Below, in pieces: positions 40,314-49,596 of a stretch of 64,000 nucleotides of DNA. The DNA lies in assembly GCF_014636935.1 (NCBI RefSeq), contig NZ_BMES01000001.1, positions 310,001 through 374,000 of the forward strand, given 5' to 3'. Numbering within the stretch: the first letter of the stretch is position 1; each line of letters opens with the position of its first letter. A model generated the notes under the pieces. It did no database searches. It saw nothing but the letters and a program-made list of their open reading frames with translations, and had not been told where the DNA came from. Origin of the DNA: Alsobacter metallidurans. Its GTDB lineage: Bacteria; Pseudomonadota; Alphaproteobacteria; Rhizobiales; Beijerinckiaceae. The translations under genes and the position numbers were made by a program.

Positions 40314-42839
40314 TCAACCGCCGAAGAGCTTGTCCAGCAGGCTGCGCTCGGGGGGCGGATAGCCTTGCCGCGGGGCGCCTCCGCCGCCGTTGGGCACGGA
40401 GCCCGGCGGCCGGAGCACGCCGTCGTCCGACACCACCCGTCGCGGCTGCGGCTGCGGCTGCGGGCCGCCCTGCGCCAGCGGGCTGATCGTGAGAGGCGCG
40501 CCGCGGGCCGCCACGGGGGCGGGCGAAACGAGGCCGTAGAGCGTGTCGGCTGGATTGCCGGAATCCGCCATCGGCACGCCGCCCGGTGGGGTGGGAGCCT
40601 GCTGATCGGCCGGCATGGGCCACATCTGCTTGTAGGCGCCGCCCGGCAACGGCGTCGGCGGGGTGGTGGCCAGCGCGGTCTTCATGAACCGGCTCCAGAC
40701 CTCCACGGGCAGGTTACTGCCGCTGGTCTTCTTGGTCGGCGAGCCGTCGTCGTTGCCCATCCACACGCCCGCCAGCAGCGAGCCCGTGTAGCCGACGAAC
40801 CAGGCGTCGCGGTGGTCCTGGCTTGTGCCGGTCTTGCCGCCCGCCTCCCAGCCCGGCAGGTCGGCCTTGCGGCCCGTGCCGGTGAGCAGCGTCTCGCGCA
40901 GCATCGCGTTCATCATGCCGACCGTCTGCGGCTCCAGCACCTTGCCGAGCCCGGTGCCGGAACGCTTGTACACGGTGACGCCGTCGCTGGTGCGCACCTG
41001 CGTGATCACATAGGGCTGCACCGCGATGCCGCCGTTCGCGAACGGCGCATAGGCCCCCACCAGCTCCAGCGCGGTCACCTCCGAGGTGCCGAGCGCGATG
41101 GAGGCGTTGGGCTCGAGCTTCGACTGTATGCCCATCCGGTGCGCGGTCGCGACAACGGCCTTGGGGCCCACCTCGACACCGAGCTTCACCGCCACGGTGT
41201 TAATGGAGAGCGCCAGCGCCTGCCGGAGCGTCACCGGGCCGCGATATTCGCGCGTGGAGTTCTCCGGCTGCCAGCCCTTGATGTTCACCGGGCTGTCGTC
41301 CCGCACCGTGCTGGGCGTCAGCCCCTTCTCGATGGCGGTGAGATACACGAACGGCTTGAACGCCGAGCCCGGCTGGCGCTTGGCCACGCTGGCGCGGTTG
41401 AACTGCGAGTCGGAGTAGTTGCGCCCGCCCACCAGCGCTTTCACGGCGCCGTCCGGCTGCAGCGCCACGAAGGCGCCCTGGCTGACGCCGAACTTGTCGC
41501 CCTTTTGCGCCAGCTCCTCCACCAGTGCCTTCTCGGCGATGTTCTGCATGCCGGGGTCGATCGTGGTGCGCACCACGATGTCCTTGTCGATGGTGCCGAT
41601 ATAGTCGTCCAGCACGTCCATGACGTAGTCGGCCGCGTAGTTCACCGAGCCGGCGCCGCCCGGCTTCACCGGCTGGCCGGGGTTCATCAGCGCGATCTTG
41701 GCCATGTTGTCGTTGACCAGGCCCTCGCGCGCCATGGCGGAGATCACCATCGCGCCGCGCGCCTGCGCGGCCTCGGGGTTGCGGTTCGGCGCTAGGCGGG
41801 ACGGCGCCTGCACCAGGCCGGCCAGGATGGCGGCCTCGCCCAGCGTCACGCTGCGGGCCGTCTTGCCGAAGTATTTCTGCGACGCCGCCTCGACGCCATA
41901 CGCGCCGGAGCCGAAATAGACGCGGTTGAGATAGAGCTCGAGGATCTGGTCCTTGGAGTAGTTGCGCTCCAGCCAGAGCGCCAGGATGGCCTCCTGGATC
42001 TTGCGCGAGGCTGTGCGCTCCTGCGTCAGGAACAGGTTCTTGGCGAGCTGCTGCGTCAGCGTCGAGCCGCCCTGCATGGAGGAGCCGCTGCGCGTGACGT
42101 TGCGCACCACCGCGCGGGTGATGCCCACCGGGTCGATGCCCCAGTGGTGGTAGAAGCGATGATCCTCGATCGCCACGAAGGCGTTCGGCAGGTAGGGCGG
42201 CAGCTCCTTCAGCGTCACGGTGCGGCCGCCCGTCTCGCCGCGATTGGCCAGCAACGAGCCGTCCGCCGCCAGGATGGCGATGTTCGGCGGCCGCTTGGGC
42301 ACCGCGAGACTGTCGATCGGCGGCAGCTTGGACGCGTGGTAGGCCACGAGCCCGCCCACCGCCATCAGCACCCAGACGCCGAGCACGAATCCGTAATAGA
42401 CCAGCGTTCCGAGGATGCCCCGCCGCTTGCGCCCCTTGGCGGCCGGCTTGCGGCCCCGCTCGGCCTTGTCGCCGCGCTCGGTCTTGTCGCCCGAGCCGCG
42501 GCCGCCGGATGAAGGCTTGCGAGAGGATCGCGCCATGCTGTTTCGCGGAGCGTCCGCGTCCTCGTCATCTGCCGGCGGCGTCGCGCGCACGGTCTCGCGG
42601 CTGCGTCCGTCGTCCCGCCTGCGCCGTGTTTCGGCGAGCGGGTCGAGCGCGGGAGCGATCACGGGGTCGAAAGTGGGGTCGCGGCGCCCGCCGCGGTTGC
42701 GCGGGGCGTCGCCGTCCCGGTCCGTGTAGCCGGGCCGATCGTCGCGGCTGAGCCGAAGGTCCAGCGACGCGGGCGCGATGGGCTTTCCGCCCAGCACCGG
42801 TTCGCGTCTTTCCCCCGATCGGTCCCGCCGGTCCGTCAT
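40314..42839 (-). CDS. mrcA: Penicillin-binding protein 1A
   Basis: 841 residues from MTDRRDRSGE. A long charged cytoplasmic N-terminus of about 170 residues, one membrane helix, then the glycosyltransferase domain (IEDHRFYHHWGIDP, GGSTLTQQLAKNLFL), an interdomain, and the transpeptidase domain with PGSAFKPF (Ser nucleophile), SINTVA and KTGTSQ. The C-terminus is Pro/Gln-rich. An in-frame ATG at 42914 adds 25 residues. It polymerises and cross-links peptidoglycan. Confidence 0.93.
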   Translation of the reverse strand: MTDRRDRSGERREPVLGGKPIAPASLDLRLSRDDRPGYTDRDGDAPRNRGGRRDPTFDPVIAPALDPLAETRRRRDDGRSRETVRATPPADDEDADAPRNSMARSSRKPSSGGRGSGDKTERGDKAERGRKPAAKGRKRRGILGTLVYYGFVLGVWVLMAVGGLVAYHASKLPPIDSLAVPKRPPNIAILAADGSLLANRGETGGRTVTLKELPPYLPNAFVAIEDHRFYHHWGIDPVGITRAVVRNVTRSGSSMQGGSTLTQQLAKNLFLTQERTASRKIQEAILALWLERNYSKDQILELYLNRVYFGSGAYGVEAASQKYFGKTARSVTLGEAAILAGLVQAPSRLAPNRNPEAAQARGAMVISAMAREGLVNDNMAKIALMNPGQPVKPGGAGSVNYAADYVMDVLDDYIGTIDKDIVVRTTIDPGMQNIAEKALVEELAQKGDKFGVSQGAFVALQPDGAVKALVGGRNYSDSQFNRASVAKRQPGSAFKPFVYLTAIEKGLTPSTVRDDSPVNIKGWQPENSTREYRGPVTLRQALALSINTVAVKLGVEVGPKAVVATAHRMGIQSKLEPNASIALGTSEVTALELVGAYAPFANGGIAVQPYVITQVRTSDGVTVYKRSGTGLGKVLEPQTVGMMNAMLRETLLTGTGRKADLPGWEAGGKTGTSQDHRDAWFVGYTGSLLAGVWMGNDDGSPTKKTSGSNLPVEVWSRFMKTALATTPPTPLPGGAYKQMWPMPADQQAPTPPGGVPMADSGNPADTLYGLVSPAPVAARGAPLTISPLAQGGPQPQPQPRRVVSDDGVLRPPGSVPNGGGGAPRQGYPPPERSLLDKLFGG

Positions 42840-42969
42840 ACCCTCGTAGCGCCCCTGCTCGCGTGGGCGTCGCGCGACGGCCTTCTGCCGTTCACGATCC
42901 GCCTTGCAGCACATCGACGCTAAATGCGGCGGATTAAGGGGTCGTTAGCGATGGGGGTGGGGCCCTGCC

Positions 42970-43055
42970 GTCATTGCGAGCGCAGCGAAGCAATCCAGAC
43001 GCGGGGCCCAGGCCTCGATCATCAGCTGGATTGCTTCGCTGTCGCTCGCAATGAC
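42970..43055. repeat. Palindromic repeat, CATTGCGAG family
   Basis: Arms GTCATTGCGAGCGCAGCGAA... (42970-42998) and the near-complement (43026-43055) separated by a 27-base spacer. It is the same family as 46908-47028. It sits between the convergent mrcA and accD upstream regions. Confidence 0.8.
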
Positions 43056-43067
43056 GGGAGGAAAGGA

Positions 43068-43985
43068 CTACTGCGCCGCCTCGGCGACGATCTCCTCATG
43101 CGCCGGCGCGCCCACCACCTTCGGCTCGGCCCGCGTCAGCACGCGGCAAAGCCGCGCTACCGTGGCCTTGAGCTCGTGCCGGTGCACCACCACGTCCACC
43201 ATGCCGTGGGCGCGCAGGAAGTCGGCGCGCTGGAAGCCCTCCGGCAGCTTTTCGCGGATGGTCTGCTCGATCACGCGCGGGCCTGCAAAACCGATCAGCG
43301 CGCCCGGCTCGGCGATGTGGATGTCGCCCAGCATCGCGTAGGAGGCCGTCACGCCGCCGGTGGTCGGGTTGGTGAGCACCACGATATAGGGCAGCTTGGC
43401 CCGGCGCAGGCGCTGCACCGCCACGGTGGTGCGCGGCATCTGCATCAGCGAGAACATGCCTTCCTGCATGCGCGCGCCGCCCGAGGCCGCGAACAGCACG
43501 AAGGGCGTGCGCCGGTCCACTGCGGTTTCCATGCCCTTGATCACGGCCTCGCCGGCCGCCATGCCGAGCGAGCCGCCCATGAAGTCGAAGTCCTGCACGG
43601 CGATGGTCAGCGCCGCGCCCTCGACCTGGCCGACGCCCACCTTCACGGCGTCAACCGCGCCGGTCTTGGTCCGGGCGTCCTTCAGGCGGTCGACATAGCG
43701 CTTCTCGTCGCGGAACTTCAGCGGGTCGACCGGGACCTCCGGCAGCGCGATGTCCTCGTACTGCGCGTCGTCGAACATCGACTTCAGGCGCGCCACGGCG
43801 GACATCCGCATGTGGTAGTTCGAACCCGGGATCACGAACTGGTTGGCCTCGACATCCTTGTGGAACACGAGCTGGCCGGAATCCGGGCACTTGATCCACA
43901 GGTTCTCGGGCGTGTCCCGCCGCAGGATCGACCGGATCTTCGGCCGCACCACGTTCGAGATCCAGTTCATCGGGCTCGTATCCAT
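43068..43985 (-). CDS. accD: Acetyl-CoA carboxylase carboxyltransferase beta subunit
   Basis: 305 residues. Moves the carboxyl group from biotin to acetyl-CoA to make malonyl-CoA. Core motifs [36 protein letters not shown] and [12 protein letters not shown] are intact. The N-terminal zinc-ribbon has lost its Cys set and reads [18 protein letters not shown], which is usual for alphaproteobacteria. It is last in the block trpF-trpB-trpA-accD, 27 bases after trpA. Confidence 0.96.
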   Translation of the reverse strand: MDTSPMNWISNVVRPKIRSILRRDTPENLWIKCPDSGQLVFHKDVEANQFVIPGSNYHMRMSAVARLKSMFDDAQYEDIALPEVPVDPLKFRDEKRYVDRLKDARTKTGAVDAVKVGVGQVEGAALTIAVQDFDFMGGSLGMAAGEAVIKGMETAVDRRTPFVLFAASGGARMQEGMFSLMQMPRTTVAVQRLRRAKLPYIVVLTNPTTGGVTASYAMLGDIHIAEPGALIGFAGPRVIEQTIREKLPEGFQRADFLRAHGMVDVVVHRHELKATVARLCRVLTRAEPKVVGAPAHEEIVAEAAQ

Positions 43986-44012
43986 GCCGTCTCCAATGCT
44001 CCTGGTCGTCGA

Positions 44013-44861
44013 TCAGGCCGCCGCCTTCGCCACGCGCCGGACGCCCGACGCGACCTCACGCACCTTGGCGGCCACCGCCTCGACGGTGCCGGCCGTGGCC
44101 TTGCCGGACGCATCCAGCGAGCCCTTCAGCGCGTCCACCAGCGCGGTGCCGACCACCACGCCGTCGGCGCTGCGCGCGATGGTCTCGGCCGAGTCGGCGT
44201 TCTTAACGCCGAACCCCACCGCGACCGGGAGATGGGTATGGCCCTTGATGCGCGCAACCGCGTCGCCGATCTTGGCGTAGTCGCCGATGGCCGACCCCGT
44301 GATGCCGGTCACCGCCACGTAGTACACGAAACCGGACGTGTTGGTGAGCACCTTCGGCAGGCGCTTCTCGTCCGTGGTCGGGGTGGCGAGCCGGATGAAG
44401 TTCAGGCCGGCCGTGAGCGCCGGCACGCAGAGCTCCTCGTCCTCCTCGGGCGGCAGGTCGACGACGATCAGGCCGTCCACGCCCGCCGCGCGCGCGTCCA
44501 GCAGGAAGCGGTCGACGCCGTAGATGTAGATGGGGTTGTAGTAGCCCATCAGGATGATGGGCGTGTCGGCGTCCGTTTCGCGGAAGGCCTTCACCAGCGC
44601 GATGGTCTTGCGCAGGCTCATGCCCGCCCCGAGCGCCCGCAGCCCGGCGGCCTGGATGGAGGGGCCGTCCGCCATTGGGTCGGTGAACGGCATGCCGATC
44701 TCGATCACGTCCGCGCCCGCGGCCGGCAGCGCCTTGACGATGGCGAGCGACGTCTCGGGGTCGGGGTCGCCGGCCATCACGAAGGTCACCAGCGCGGCCC
44801 GGTTCTGCGCCCGCACGGCCGCGAAGCGGCGGTCGATGCGGGTTGTGGTCGCCTCAGTCAT
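44013..44861 (-). CDS. trpA: Tryptophan synthase alpha subunit
   Basis: 282 residues, TIM barrel. Cleaves indole-3-glycerol phosphate and passes indole to TrpB. Motifs [16 protein letters not shown] (catalytic Glu), [21 protein letters not shown] and VAVGFGVKN are present. The start overlaps the trpB stop by four bases (ATGA). Confidence 0.96.
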   Translation of the reverse strand: MTEATTTRIDRRFAAVRAQNRAALVTFVMAGDPDPETSLAIVKALPAAGADVIEIGMPFTDPMADGPSIQAAGLRALGAGMSLRKTIALVKAFRETDADTPIILMGYYNPIYIYGVDRFLLDARAAGVDGLIVVDLPPEEDEELCVPALTAGLNFIRLATPTTDEKRLPKVLTNTSGFVYYVAVTGITGSAIGDYAKIGDAVARIKGHTHLPVAVGFGVKNADSAETIARSADGVVVGTALVDALKGSLDASGKATAGTVEAVAAKVREVASGVRRVAKAAA

Positions 44862-46075
44862 TCCATGCCCCCGAGATGCTCGGCCACCGTGAAGATGTCC
44901 TTGTCGCCGCGCCCGCAGAGGTTGACGATCATGAGGTGGTCCTTCGGCTTCTTGGCCGCGATCTCCACCGCCTTCGCGATGGCGTGCGCGGGCTCCAGCG
45001 CCGGGATGATGCCCTCGAGGCGCGACATCATCTGGAAGGCGTTCAGCGCCTCCTCGTCGGTAGCCGAGATGTAGTTCACCCGGCCGACATCGTGCAGCCA
45101 GGAGTGCTCCGGCCCGATGCCCGGATAATCGAGCCCGGCCGAGATCGAGTGCGCGTCCGTGATCTGGCCGTCGTCGTTCATCAGCAGGTAGGTGCGGTTG
45201 CCATGGAGCACGCCCGGGCGCCCGCCCGTCAGCGAGGCCGCATGGAGGCCCGACGACAGGCCGTGGCCGGCCGCCTCGACGCCATAGATCTCGATGCCGG
45301 GATCGTCCAGGAAGGGGTGGAACAGGCCGATCGCGTTGGAGCCGCCGCCGATGGCGGCGATCAGCGAGTTCGGCAGCCGACCCTCGCGCTCCAGCATCTG
45401 CTCGCGCGCCTCGCGGCCGATCACGCACTGGAAGTCGCGCACCATGGCCGGGTAGGGGTGCGGCCCCGCGACGGTGCCGATGCAGTAGAAGGTGTTCTCG
45501 ACGTTCGTGACCCAGTCCCGAAGCGCCTCGTTCATGGCGTCCTTCAGGGTCTTGGATCCGGACTGCACCGGCACCACCTCGGCGCCCAGCATCTTCATGC
45601 GGAACACGTTCGGCTTTTGCCGCTCCACGTCCACCGCGCCCATGTAGACGATGCATTGCAGCCCGAAGCGCGCGCAGAGCGTCGCGGTGGCGACGCCATG
45701 CTGGCCCGCGCCGGTTTCGGCGATGATGCGGGTCTTGCCCATGCGCCGCGCCAGCAAGATCTGACCGAGCACGTTGTTCACCTTGTGCGCGCCGGTGTGG
45801 TTCAGCTCGTCGCGCTTCAGGTAGATCTTGGCGCCGCCGCAATGCTCGGTGAGCCGCTCGGCGAAATAAAGCGGGCTCGGCCGGCCCACGTAATGGGCGA
45901 GGTAGCTCGCCATGTCGCTGGCGAAGCCGGGGTCAACCTTCGCGGCCTCGTAGGCGGCCTCCAGCTCGAGGATCAGCGGCATCAGGGTCTCGGCGACGAA
46001 ACGTCCGCCGAAAAGGCCGAAATGGCCGGTCTCGTCCGGCCCGGTTCGAAACGAGTTCAGGGTGGGTGCGCTCAC
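44858..46075 (-). CDS. trpB: Tryptophan synthase beta subunit
   Basis: 405 residues. A PLP enzyme that joins indole and serine. PLP lysine Lys98 lies in [26 protein letters not shown]-like sequence and [12 protein letters not shown] are present. Overlaps trpA by ATGA and follows trpF by 33 bases. Confidence 0.97.
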   Translation of the reverse strand: MSAPTLNSFRTGPDETGHFGLFGGRFVAETLMPLILELEAAYEAAKVDPGFASDMASYLAHYVGRPSPLYFAERLTEHCGGAKIYLKRDELNHTGAHKVNNVLGQILLARRMGKTRIIAETGAGQHGVATATLCARFGLQCIVYMGAVDVERQKPNVFRMKMLGAEVVPVQSGSKTLKDAMNEALRDWVTNVENTFYCIGTVAGPHPYPAMVRDFQCVIGREAREQMLEREGRLPNSLIAAIGGGSNAIGLFHPFLDDPGIEIYGVEAAGHGLSSGLHAASLTGGRPGVLHGNRTYLLMNDDGQITDAHSISAGLDYPGIGPEHSWLHDVGRVNYISATDEEALNAFQMMSRLEGIIPALEPAHAIAKAVEIAAKKPKDHLMIVNLCGRGDKDIFTVAEHLGGME

Positions 46076-46108
46076 GCTTTCGTCCTCGCTCGGCCGCAGC
46101 CGCTCAAC

Positions 46109-46750
46109 TCACGCCCCGCGTGCGGCCTTCACGAAAGCCGCGATCCGCTCGGGGTCCTTGTCGCCGGGCGCGCGCTCCACCCCGGAGGACACGTCCACGC
46201 CCGGCGCGCCCGTGATCCTCAGGGCCTCGGCGACGTTTCCGGGCTCCAGCCCCCCTGACAGCATGAAGGGCTTCGCAAGGTCAAGGCCCGCCAGCAACCG
46301 CCAGTCGAACGCCACCCCGTTCCCGCCCGGCAAAACGGCCCCGCGCGGCGGCTTGGCGTCGAACAGGATGCGGTCGGAAACGGCCGCGTAGGCCGGAACC
46401 TGCGCGAGATCGCCCGCCTCGGCGACGCCAATCGCCTTCATCACCGGCAGCCCCGTGCGCGCCTTGGTCGCGGCCGTTCGCTCCGGCGTCTCGTGGCCGT
46501 GCAGCTGGATGATGTCGGGCCGCACCTCGTCCCGGATCGCGTCCAGCAGCGCGTCGTCGGCGTCCACCGTGAGCGCGACAACGAGCGCGCGCCCGCCAAC
46601 CCGCTCCCGCAGCGCCTTCGCTTCCGCAATCGAGACATTCCGCGGCGAGCGCGGAAAGAACACCAGCCCGACCATGTCGGCCCCAGCCGCAATCGCCGCC
46701 TCGACCGTCTCGGGCGTGCGCAGACCGCAGATTTTCACCAGCGTGCTCAT
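46109..46750 (-). CDS. trpF: Phosphoribosylanthranilate isomerase
   Basis: 213 residues, TIM barrel. Starts MSTLVKICGLRT (catalytic Cys in KICG), with GLVFFPRSPRNVS, QLHGHE and VDVSSGVE. Converts phosphoribosylanthranilate to the deoxyribulose form. First gene of the block; its upstream region is the repeat-rich 46751-47731. Confidence 0.95.
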   Translation of the reverse strand: MSTLVKICGLRTPETVEAAIAAGADMVGLVFFPRSPRNVSIAEAKALRERVGGRALVVALTVDADDALLDAIRDEVRPDIIQLHGHETPERTAATKARTGLPVMKAIGVAEAGDLAQVPAYAAVSDRILFDAKPPRGAVLPGGNGVAFDWRLLAGLDLAKPFMLSGGLEPGNVAEALRITGAPGVDVSSGVERAPGDKDPERIAAFVKAARGA

Positions 46751-46907
46751 GGGCCGTGTCCTTGCCACGCTGGACCGAAACTGTCCACGACGGGGAGAGG
46801 GCAGCAAAAGGGCTCGCCCGCCCCACCGCCTCGTCGTGCGCGTCCCTCTCCCGCCTGCGAGAGAGGGGCAGGGGTGAGGGCGCCGGGCTTGTCCGATCCA
46901 AAGGACG

Positions 46908-47028
46908 CCTCGCCGTCATTGCGAGCCGGAGGCGAAGCAATCCAGTCTAAAGGCCGGGCGCGACGCCCGGCGGTGGGGCTGCTCCCAACCGCCTGGATTG
47001 CTTCGCTGCGCTCGCAATGACGGCGAGG
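46908..47028. repeat. Palindromic repeat, CATTGCGAG family
   Basis: Outer arms CCTCGCCGTCATTGCGAG and CTCGCAATGACGGCGAGG with a matching inner pair GAAGCAATCCAG / CTGGATTGCTTC. Second copy of the 42970 family. Confidence 0.85.
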
Positions 47029-47096
47029 CGCTGCATGGTCGTGCGCGTCCCTCTCCCGGGGGGAGAGGGAACACGCCCGCAATATGAAAATAATCC

Positions 47097-47330
47097 TTGA
47101 CATTCCGCCCCGTTTCCCGCACCATTGCGCCACTCTCGACCCAGGGAGGGGGCGCTTCCGGAGCGGTCCGTTGCGGGGTCGGGGCGCGGCGCCTGCGCGG
47201 GTGGGATACCGGACCCACCCTCCCGGGAGGCCTTTCCGGAGCGGCCGAAGGATGGGTTCGGGGGTAAAAGCCCGGCAAGCCCGCCTATCGGCAGTCAGCC
47301 CGCCCGCCCCACACTACGGTGGGGCCGTGG
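47097..47330 (+). ncRNA. Candidate structured RNA (unconfirmed)
   Basis: TTGACA at 47097-47102 with a weak CACCAT 17 bases later would start an RNA near 47130. Downstream lie perfect hairpins GGGTGGG/CCCACCC (47199-47220) and GCCCCAC/GTGGGGC (47306-47325). No match to tmRNA, RNase P, SRP or 6S is obvious to me. GC-rich repeat DNA could explain the hairpins, so this is weak. Confidence 0.25.
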
Positions 47331-47560
47331 ACGCGGCCACCTTAACACCCTCGCGGTCGCTGCCCACAAGGAGCGGCCCCGAGGAAGGAGCGCGGGTCGG
47401 AAAGGTTCAAAATCGCCGGTCGCGAGGCGTCGGCCCGTCCGAATCCTACGCGTAAAACCCATGATGGGCCGGCGCCTCGCGGCGCCCCTCCACCAGATTG
47501 CCTCACCTCCGCCCGGGCGGAGAACGCGCACTCGTGCCCACCTCGAAGGCTCACACTTCT

Positions 47561-47686
47561 CCGCCGTCATCCCCGGCGGCGCGGAGCGCCGGGAAGGGGA
47601 TCCAGGGGCCAAGGCCCGCACGGGACCCAGTCCCCTGGATCTCCTTCCCGACCCGCTTCGCGGGTCGCCGGGGATGACAGCGGCGG
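47561..47686. repeat. Palindromic repeat, ATCCCCGG family
   Basis: Arms CGCCGTCATCCCCGGCGG and CCGGGGATGACAGCGG, with a further inverted pair GGGGATCCAGGGG / CCCCTGGATCTCC inside. Related to the 20671 copy. Confidence 0.75.
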
Positions 47687-47731
47687 GAAACGGGCGCCTT
47701 CACCACACACGCGAGAAAGCCCAGCACGCCC

Positions 47732-48304
47732 TCACGCAGTCTTGGCCAGCTCCCGCTCGATCGCGGCGCGCACGGCCGGGTCGCCGGGCTCCACGCTGGT
47801 GGGGAACACGGCCGCGACGTGCCCATCCACGCCGACGAGGTATTTGTGGAAGTTCCAGCGCGGCGGGTCGCGGGGCTTTTCGGCCAGGGCCCAGCGGAAG
47901 AACGGGTGGGCGTCCGCGCCCAGGACCTTCGCCTTGGCGGCCATCGGGAAGGTGACGCCGTGCTGGCGCGCGATCCCGGCCGTTTCGGCCGAGGGGCCGG
48001 GCTCCTGCCCGCCGAAGTCGTTGGAGGGGACGCCCACCACGGTGAGCCCACGTCCCTTGAGGTCGGCGTACAGCGCCTGCAACCCGCCGAGCTGCGAGGA
48101 AAAGCCGCAGAACGAGGCCGTGTTCACCACCAGGATGGGCCGGGGCGCAAAGGCAGAGAGACGCAGTTCGCCGCCGTCCAGCTTGTCGAACGTGAAGCTG
48201 GACGCCGTGCGGCCGCTCATGGCCGGCGCGGAGGATTGCGCCAGGGCGCGACCTGCGGGCGCAAACGCCAGGGTGGCGAGGAGAGTGCGGCGGTCGAGAA
48301 GCAT
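47732..48304 (-). CDS. Glutathione peroxidase-family protein, exported
   Basis: 190 residues. N-terminal signal MLLDRRTLLATLAFAPAGRALA with a twin-Arg, so possible Tat or Sec export. Core motifs: VVNTASFCGFSSQ (catalytic Cys instead of Sec), GVPSNDFGGQEP and WNFHKYLVG. It reduces peroxides, probably with thioredoxin-like partners. Cys at the active site is worth noting in an organism that makes selenoproteins. Confidence 0.88.
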   Translation of the reverse strand: MLLDRRTLLATLAFAPAGRALAQSSAPAMSGRTASSFTFDKLDGGELRLSAFAPRPILVVNTASFCGFSSQLGGLQALYADLKGRGLTVVGVPSNDFGGQEPGPSAETAGIARQHGVTFPMAAKAKVLGADAHPFFRWALAEKPRDPPRWNFHKYLVGVDGHVAAVFPTSVEPGDPAVRAAIERELAKTA

Positions 48305-48427
48305 GGGGCGGCTCCGTCGAAAAATGCGCCAAGACGGGAGGCGCAGCATAAACCATTACGGGCGCGCAGGGCTGCCGGTTTCGCCATCCCGCTTGCCTTC
48401 GCGACCGCAAAGCCGCACATCAGCCCG

Positions 48428-49591
48428 ATGACCGCTCAGCTTCCCTTCGACGCCGGCTTCGGAGTGTATATCCACTGGCCGTTCTGCGCGTCGAAATGCC
48501 CGTATTGCGACTTCAACAGCCATGTCCGCCACGCGCCCGTGGACGAGGCCCGCTACGTGGCGGCCTTTGCGCGGGAGATCGCCCACCAGGCCGCGCTGGC
48601 GCCGGGCCGCACCGTGTCGACCATCTTTCTGGGCGGCGGCACGCCCTCGCTGATGCAGCCCGCCACCGTGGGGGCGATCCTCGACGCGGTCGCGGCCAAC
48701 TGGGCCGTCGCGCCGGACGTCGAGGTGACGCTGGAGGCCAACCCCACCAGCGTCGAGGCGACGCGCTTGCGCGGCTACCGGGCTGCCGGCGTCAACCGGG
48801 TCTCGCTCGGCGTCCAGGCCATGAACAACCGCGACCTCGTGGCGCTCGGGCGGCTGCATTCGGCCGAGGAGGCCATGGCGGCCGTGGAGGTCGCCGCGGG
48901 CGTGTTCGACCGCTACTCCTTCGACCTCATCTACGCCCGGCCCGACCAGACGCCCGCCGCCTGGGCGGCCGAGCTCAAGGACGCCATCGGCCGCGCCGCC
49001 GAGCACCTGTCGCTGTACCAGCTCACCATCGAGCCCGGCACGATGTTCGAGCGCCTGCGCGACGCCGGCAAGCTCGTGGTGCCGGACGCCGACGCGGCCC
49101 GCGCGCTCTACGAGACCACCCGCGAGGTATGCGAACAGCACGGCCTGCCGGCCTACGAGATTTCCAACCACGCCCGCCCGGGCGCGGAATGCCGCCACAA
49201 CCTCGTGTACTGGCGCTACGGCGAATATGCGGGCGTCGGCCCCGGCGCGCATGGCCGCCTCGGGACGGCCTCGGGCCGGCTGGCGCTCTCCACCGAGCTC
49301 GTGCCGGAATCCTGGCTCGCCCGCGTCGAGAGCGAGGGCCACGGCGTCACGGAGGTGGAGCGGCTGTCGGCCGAAGCCCAGGGCGACGAATTCCTGCTGA
49401 TGGGCCTGCGGCTCGTGGAAGGCGTCGATCCGGCCCGCTACGCGGCGCTGGCCGGGCGCGGTCTCGACCCGCGCCGGGTCGAGGATCTCGCCCGCGACAA
49501 CCTCGTGGAGCGCACGCCCGAGGGCCGCATCCGGGTCACCCCGGAGGGCTTCCCGGTGCTCGACGCCATCGTGGCGGACCTGGCCGCCTAG
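48428..49591 (+). CDS. hemW: Radical SAM heme chaperone HemW (formerly HemN-like)
   Basis: 387 residues. Radical SAM motif CASKCPYCDF (C-x3-C-x2-C), then FLGGGTPSLM and GVQAMNN. The length and absence of the oxygen-independent coproporphyrinogen oxidase extension fit HemW, which delivers heme to respiratory enzymes. Divergent from the peroxidase gene. ATG 48428. Confidence 0.9.
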   Translation: MTAQLPFDAGFGVYIHWPFCASKCPYCDFNSHVRHAPVDEARYVAAFAREIAHQAALAPGRTVSTIFLGGGTPSLMQPATVGAILDAVAANWAVAPDVEVTLEANPTSVEATRLRGYRAAGVNRVSLGVQAMNNRDLVALGRLHSAEEAMAAVEVAAGVFDRYSFDLIYARPDQTPAAWAAELKDAIGRAAEHLSLYQLTIEPGTMFERLRDAGKLVVPDADAARALYETTREVCEQHGLPAYEISNHARPGAECRHNLVYWRYGEYAGVGPGAHGRLGTASGRLALSTELVPESWLARVESEGHGVTEVERLSAEAQGDEFLLMGLRLVEGVDPARYAALAGRGLDPRRVEDLARDNLVERTPEGRIRVTPEGFPVLDAIVADLAA

Positions 49592-49596
49592 GCGGC

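Larger units (their letters stand above)
46751..47731. other. Repeat-rich intergenic region with possible structured RNA
   Basis: About 980 bases without a convincing gene. It contains two palindromic repeats (46908-47028 and 47561-47686, the latter with GTCATCCCCGGCGG and CCGGGGATGAC arms), several CTCTCCC/GGGAGAG hairpins near 46840 and 47050, and the hairpin-dense segment 47097-47330. Open frames here are GC-rich shadows. Confidence 0.6.

Noticed and set aside
47125-47955. 276-residue GC-rich open frame on the plus strand
   Set aside because: Runs across repeats and into the antisense of the peroxidase gene; low-complexity Arg/Gly/Pro-rich product.
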